Notes under the pieces: model-generated
Told to the model about the DNA's origin: nothing
The model's database searches: none
What the model saw: only the letters and a program-made list of their open reading frames with translations
Shown: positions 7,720 through 8,837 of the stretch, piece after piece
Numbering within the stretch: the first letter of the stretch is position 1
How the letters are laid out: each line of letters begins with the position of its first letter
NCBI GenBank assembly: GCA_017504325.1
Contig: JAFVRL010000029.1
Coordinates: 1 to 8,837, forward strand
Reading direction: 5' to 3'
DNA: 8,837 bases
Source: Lentisphaeria bacterium
GTDB taxonomy: Bacteria; Verrucomicrobiota; Lentisphaeria; Victivallales; UBA1829
Made by a program: the position numbers and the translations under genes

Positions 7720-7755
7720 AAGGCTGTTTTTCAATAGAAGGACAGTCCTTTTTTT
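7720..7755 (+). terminator. Probable Rho-independent terminator of the exported-protein gene
   Basis: AAGGCTGT (7720-7727) pairs with ACAG-T-CCTT (7742-7750) with one bulged T, around a 14-base loop, and runs into a T-tract ending at 7755. It lies 109 bases after the stop codon at 7611, a somewhat long trailer. Confidence 0.6.
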
Positions 7756-7870
7756 ATTCGTATTTTTCCTGCGGAAAACTTTACAGAAAATAATATTTTA
7801 TTCTTCCGGGGCCCGGGATTTGTTTTCCTTATTTTTTTTCGGGAAAAAATAAAAAGTCATCCATTTTTTT

Positions 7871-7900
7871 TTGAAATTTTTTTGAAAAACCATGCATAAT
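7871..7900 (+). promoter_or_regulatory. Candidate promoter of the lexA-like gene
   Basis: TTGAAA (7871-7876), an 18-base spacer and CATAAT (7895-7900), predicting a transcript start near 7907 and a leader of ~100 bases before the preferred ATG at 8010. The upstream T-runs would give a bent, UP-element-like region. Confidence 0.5.
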
Positions 7901-7947
7901 CCGGAATATGGTCAGCGAATCAGTTAGCAACGAAAAAACTGAGAGAA

Positions 7948-7961
7948 ACATTCCGGAATGT
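7948..7961. promoter_or_regulatory. Perfect 14-bp palindrome, candidate operator
   Basis: ACATTCCGGAATGT is a perfect two-fold symmetric site about 40 bases downstream of the predicted transcript start and 49 bases before the preferred lexA-like start codon. LexA-family repressors commonly control their own genes through such symmetric sites, so an autoregulatory operator is a reasonable guess. A partial relative (ATCCGGAAT, 7899-7907) lies at the predicted start of transcription with its centre 52 bp away, about five helical turns. The core TTCCGGAA is frequent in this window, so chance is a real alternative. Confidence 0.4.
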
Positions 7962-8009
7962 GACGACTCCAGCAGCAAAAGAAAATCAAAAAAAGAAAGG
8001 AAGTGCAGA

Positions 8010-8627
8010 ATGAAAGGCTTGACTGAAAAACAACGCAATATCCTTGGTTTTATTGAGGACTTTATGGAAGTGAACATGATGGCTCCTACAGTGTATGAGA
8101 TCGCGGAACATTTTGGAATAAAGACTTCCACAGTCTTTGCCCATATCAGAAGTCTGCAGAAGAAAAATTACCTTACCCGCAGTTCCAAAGCAAGAAGTAT
8201 TTCTCTCAAACATCCTCATAAAAAGAATCGCCGTCCTGCCGGATTGCGCTCTGTACCTCTGTTCAATTCTCCGGAAGATGCCGGAACTGCCAGAAGCAAA
8301 AATTCAGAGATATTCTATGATTCCTCCATGTTGAGAAATGCCAGAGATCTTAAAAAACTTTTTGCAGTAAGGATCGGAACAAAAATGGGGGATTTCGGAA
8401 TGCTGGACGGGGATATCGCCATCTTGAAACGCTCTCCTGAATCTTTGAGAAACGGTGATATCGTCCTTATGAAGATCGATGGAACCTCCCAGCTGCGTTC
8501 CTGCCATGAAGTGGAACCCGGGATCATGGAATTTATTTCCGGAGATCACGAAAAAAGTGTAAGAAGTACCCGTGATGGCAATCTTCCGGTGGAAGGTGTG
8601 GTCGTCGGTTTGCAGAGGAGTATGTAA
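8010..8627 (+). CDS. LexA-family transcriptional regulator lacking the catalytic Ser-Lys dyad
   Basis: A 205-residue DNA-binding protein with LexA architecture. Residues 3-66 match the LexA winged helix-turn-helix: LTEKQRNILGFI, then APTVYEIAEHFGI, TSTVFAHIRSLQKKNYL and ARSISL. Residues 81-203 match the S24 peptidase-like dimerisation domain: VPLF (82-85), FAVRIG, GMLDGDIAIL (130-139), NGDIVLMKID (148-157) and VEGVVVGLQR near the end. An Ala-Gly pair (91-92) sits one residue from the usual cleavage position. Aligned with E. coli LexA, the nucleophile Ser119 (GMSMKD) is Lys125 here (GTKMGD), and the general-base Lys156 (TVKR) is Arg163 (QLRS). Self-cleavage should therefore be lost. The ATG at 8010 is chosen because AAGGAAG (7997-8003) sits six bases upstream and the size then equals a normal LexA. 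The frame is open back to 7908, but the extra 34 residues are lysine/serine-rich and unlike LexA. No SOS gene is visible next to it. Confidence 0.88.
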   Translation: MKGLTEKQRNILGFIEDFMEVNMMAPTVYEIAEHFGIKTSTVFAHIRSLQKKNYLTRSSKARSISLKHPHKKNRRPAGLRSVPLFNSPEDAGTARSKNSEIFYDSSMLRNARDLKKLFAVRIGTKMGDFGMLDGDIAILKRSPESLRNGDIVLMKIDGTSQLRSCHEVEPGIMEFISGDHEKSVRSTRDGNLPVEGVVVGLQRSM

Positions 8628-8837
8628 GAAAATCAAAGAAAACAGCCTTTAGAGGATCTCTGACCGCCCGCCGGATTTCCGGTATGGGGGAGGGTGTATC
8701 AAAGATCTTCAGCTGGAAACACAATCGAAAATGTGTGGTAAATGCCGATGTGATGCTGGATGAAAACCGGAATTTATCAGGGGGAACACAAAGAAGATTG
8801 CCAAGCTGCTTTTCTCTCCGGAAATGAACTTTCCGGA
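8628..8837 (+). other. Region after the lexA-like gene with no certain gene
   Basis: Two plus-strand frames are open. One runs from within the lexA-like gene to a stop at 8824-8826 with only an internal ATG at 8678, no good ribosome binding site and no recognisable protein. The other starts at 8760 and leaves the window. No terminator hairpin with a T-run is visible after the lexA-like stop, so transcription may continue into whatever lies downstream. Confidence 0.5.
8760..8837 (+). CDS. Possible start of a further gene, truncated by the window edge
   Basis: An ATG at 8760 opens a frame of 26 codons (begins MKTGIYQGEHKEDC) that continues past the end of the window. It is 132 bases after the lexA-like stop and on the same strand. 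No clear Shine-Dalgarno precedes it and the fragment is too short to identify. It may be chance, since the overlapping frame is also open here. Confidence 0.25.
   Translation, partial: MKTGIYQGEHKEDCQAAFLSGNELSG

Larger units (their letters stand above)
7612..7907 (+). other. T-rich intergenic region between the exported-protein gene and the lexA-like gene
   Basis: About 300 bases with no credible gene. It contains several T-runs of seven or more (7679-7685, 7688-7694, 7749-7755, 7864-7872, 7877-7883), the terminator at 7720-7755 and the promoter at 7871-7900. The word TTTTTTTGAAAAA appears twice (7688-7700, 7877-7889). A 30-codon frame starting at 7701 has no ribosome binding site and overlaps the terminator. 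Confidence 0.7.

Noticed and set aside
7701..7793. A 30-codon frame (begins MEINLMEGC) in the intergenic region
   Set aside because: It has no ribosome binding site and overlaps the terminator hairpin and its T-run.
7808..7818. GC-rich inverted repeat CCGGG-G-CCCGG as an operator or terminator
   Set aside because: The arms are only five bases with a one-base gap, no T-run follows at once, and CCGG words are abundant throughout the window.
7908..8009. N-terminal extension of the lexA-like protein by 34 residues from the ATG at 7908
   Set aside because: A strong AAGGAAG lies six bases before the ATG at 8010, the extension is unlike LexA, and the 7908 ATG nearly coincides with the predicted transcript start. 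A leaderless longer form cannot be fully excluded.
1..8837. CRISPR arrays, tRNA/rRNA genes, insertion sequences, phage or toxin-antitoxin genes
   Set aside because: I looked for spaced direct repeats, cloverleaf-like segments, transposase motifs and small paired genes on both strands and found none.

Overview
The window is a bacterial chromosomal stretch of moderate GC (mid-40s percent by eye). It has T-rich intergenic regions and a striking excess of CCGG, mostly as TTCCGG/CCGGAA. It holds six convincing protein genes, no RNA genes, no mobile elements and no CRISPR array. The gene content is compatible with a Gram-negative-type anaerobe, and the combination of composition, T-tract promoters and a divergent LexA brings the PVC group (for example Lentisphaerota) to mind. 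That placement is an inference with low confidence; no marker gene in the window fixes the taxonomy.

Left part, all minus strand (read right to left). A large multi-spanning membrane protein resembling GT-C glycosyltransferases (start best placed at 6035, stop at 4401) overlaps by 22 bp the start of a cytosolic N-acyltransferase-like gene (4422 to 3448). The pair forms a translationally coupled operon that ends in a strong hairpin at 3374-3418. Next comes leuA (2-isopropylmalate synthase, long regulated form), with its own promoter-like sequence and a terminator at 1481-1517. The last gene is a D,D-carboxypeptidase of peptidase family S11 (1411 to 59) with an unusual linker and a basic tail.

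Right part, plus strand. Divergent from the membrane protein is a gene (6265-7611) for an exported, highly charged helical protein of unknown function with a short SYN tandem repeat. About 400 bases of T-rich non-coding DNA follow, with a terminator, a promoter and a perfect 14-bp palindrome. Then comes a LexA-family regulator (8010-8627). The last 210 bases hold no certain gene, but a frame opens at 8760 and runs off the end.

Functionally this is a mixture: leucine synthesis, cell-wall trimming, a probable envelope sugar or lipid transferase with a coupled acyltransferase, and a transcription regulator. I see no defence island or other obvious new multi-gene system. The most interesting item is the LexA homologue. 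It keeps the DNA-binding domain, an Ala-Gly pair near the expected cleavage site and the S24 fold motifs, but both catalytic residues (Ser and Lys) are replaced (Lys and Arg). It therefore looks unable to cleave itself, and may be a LexA-derived repressor uncoupled from the usual SOS switch.
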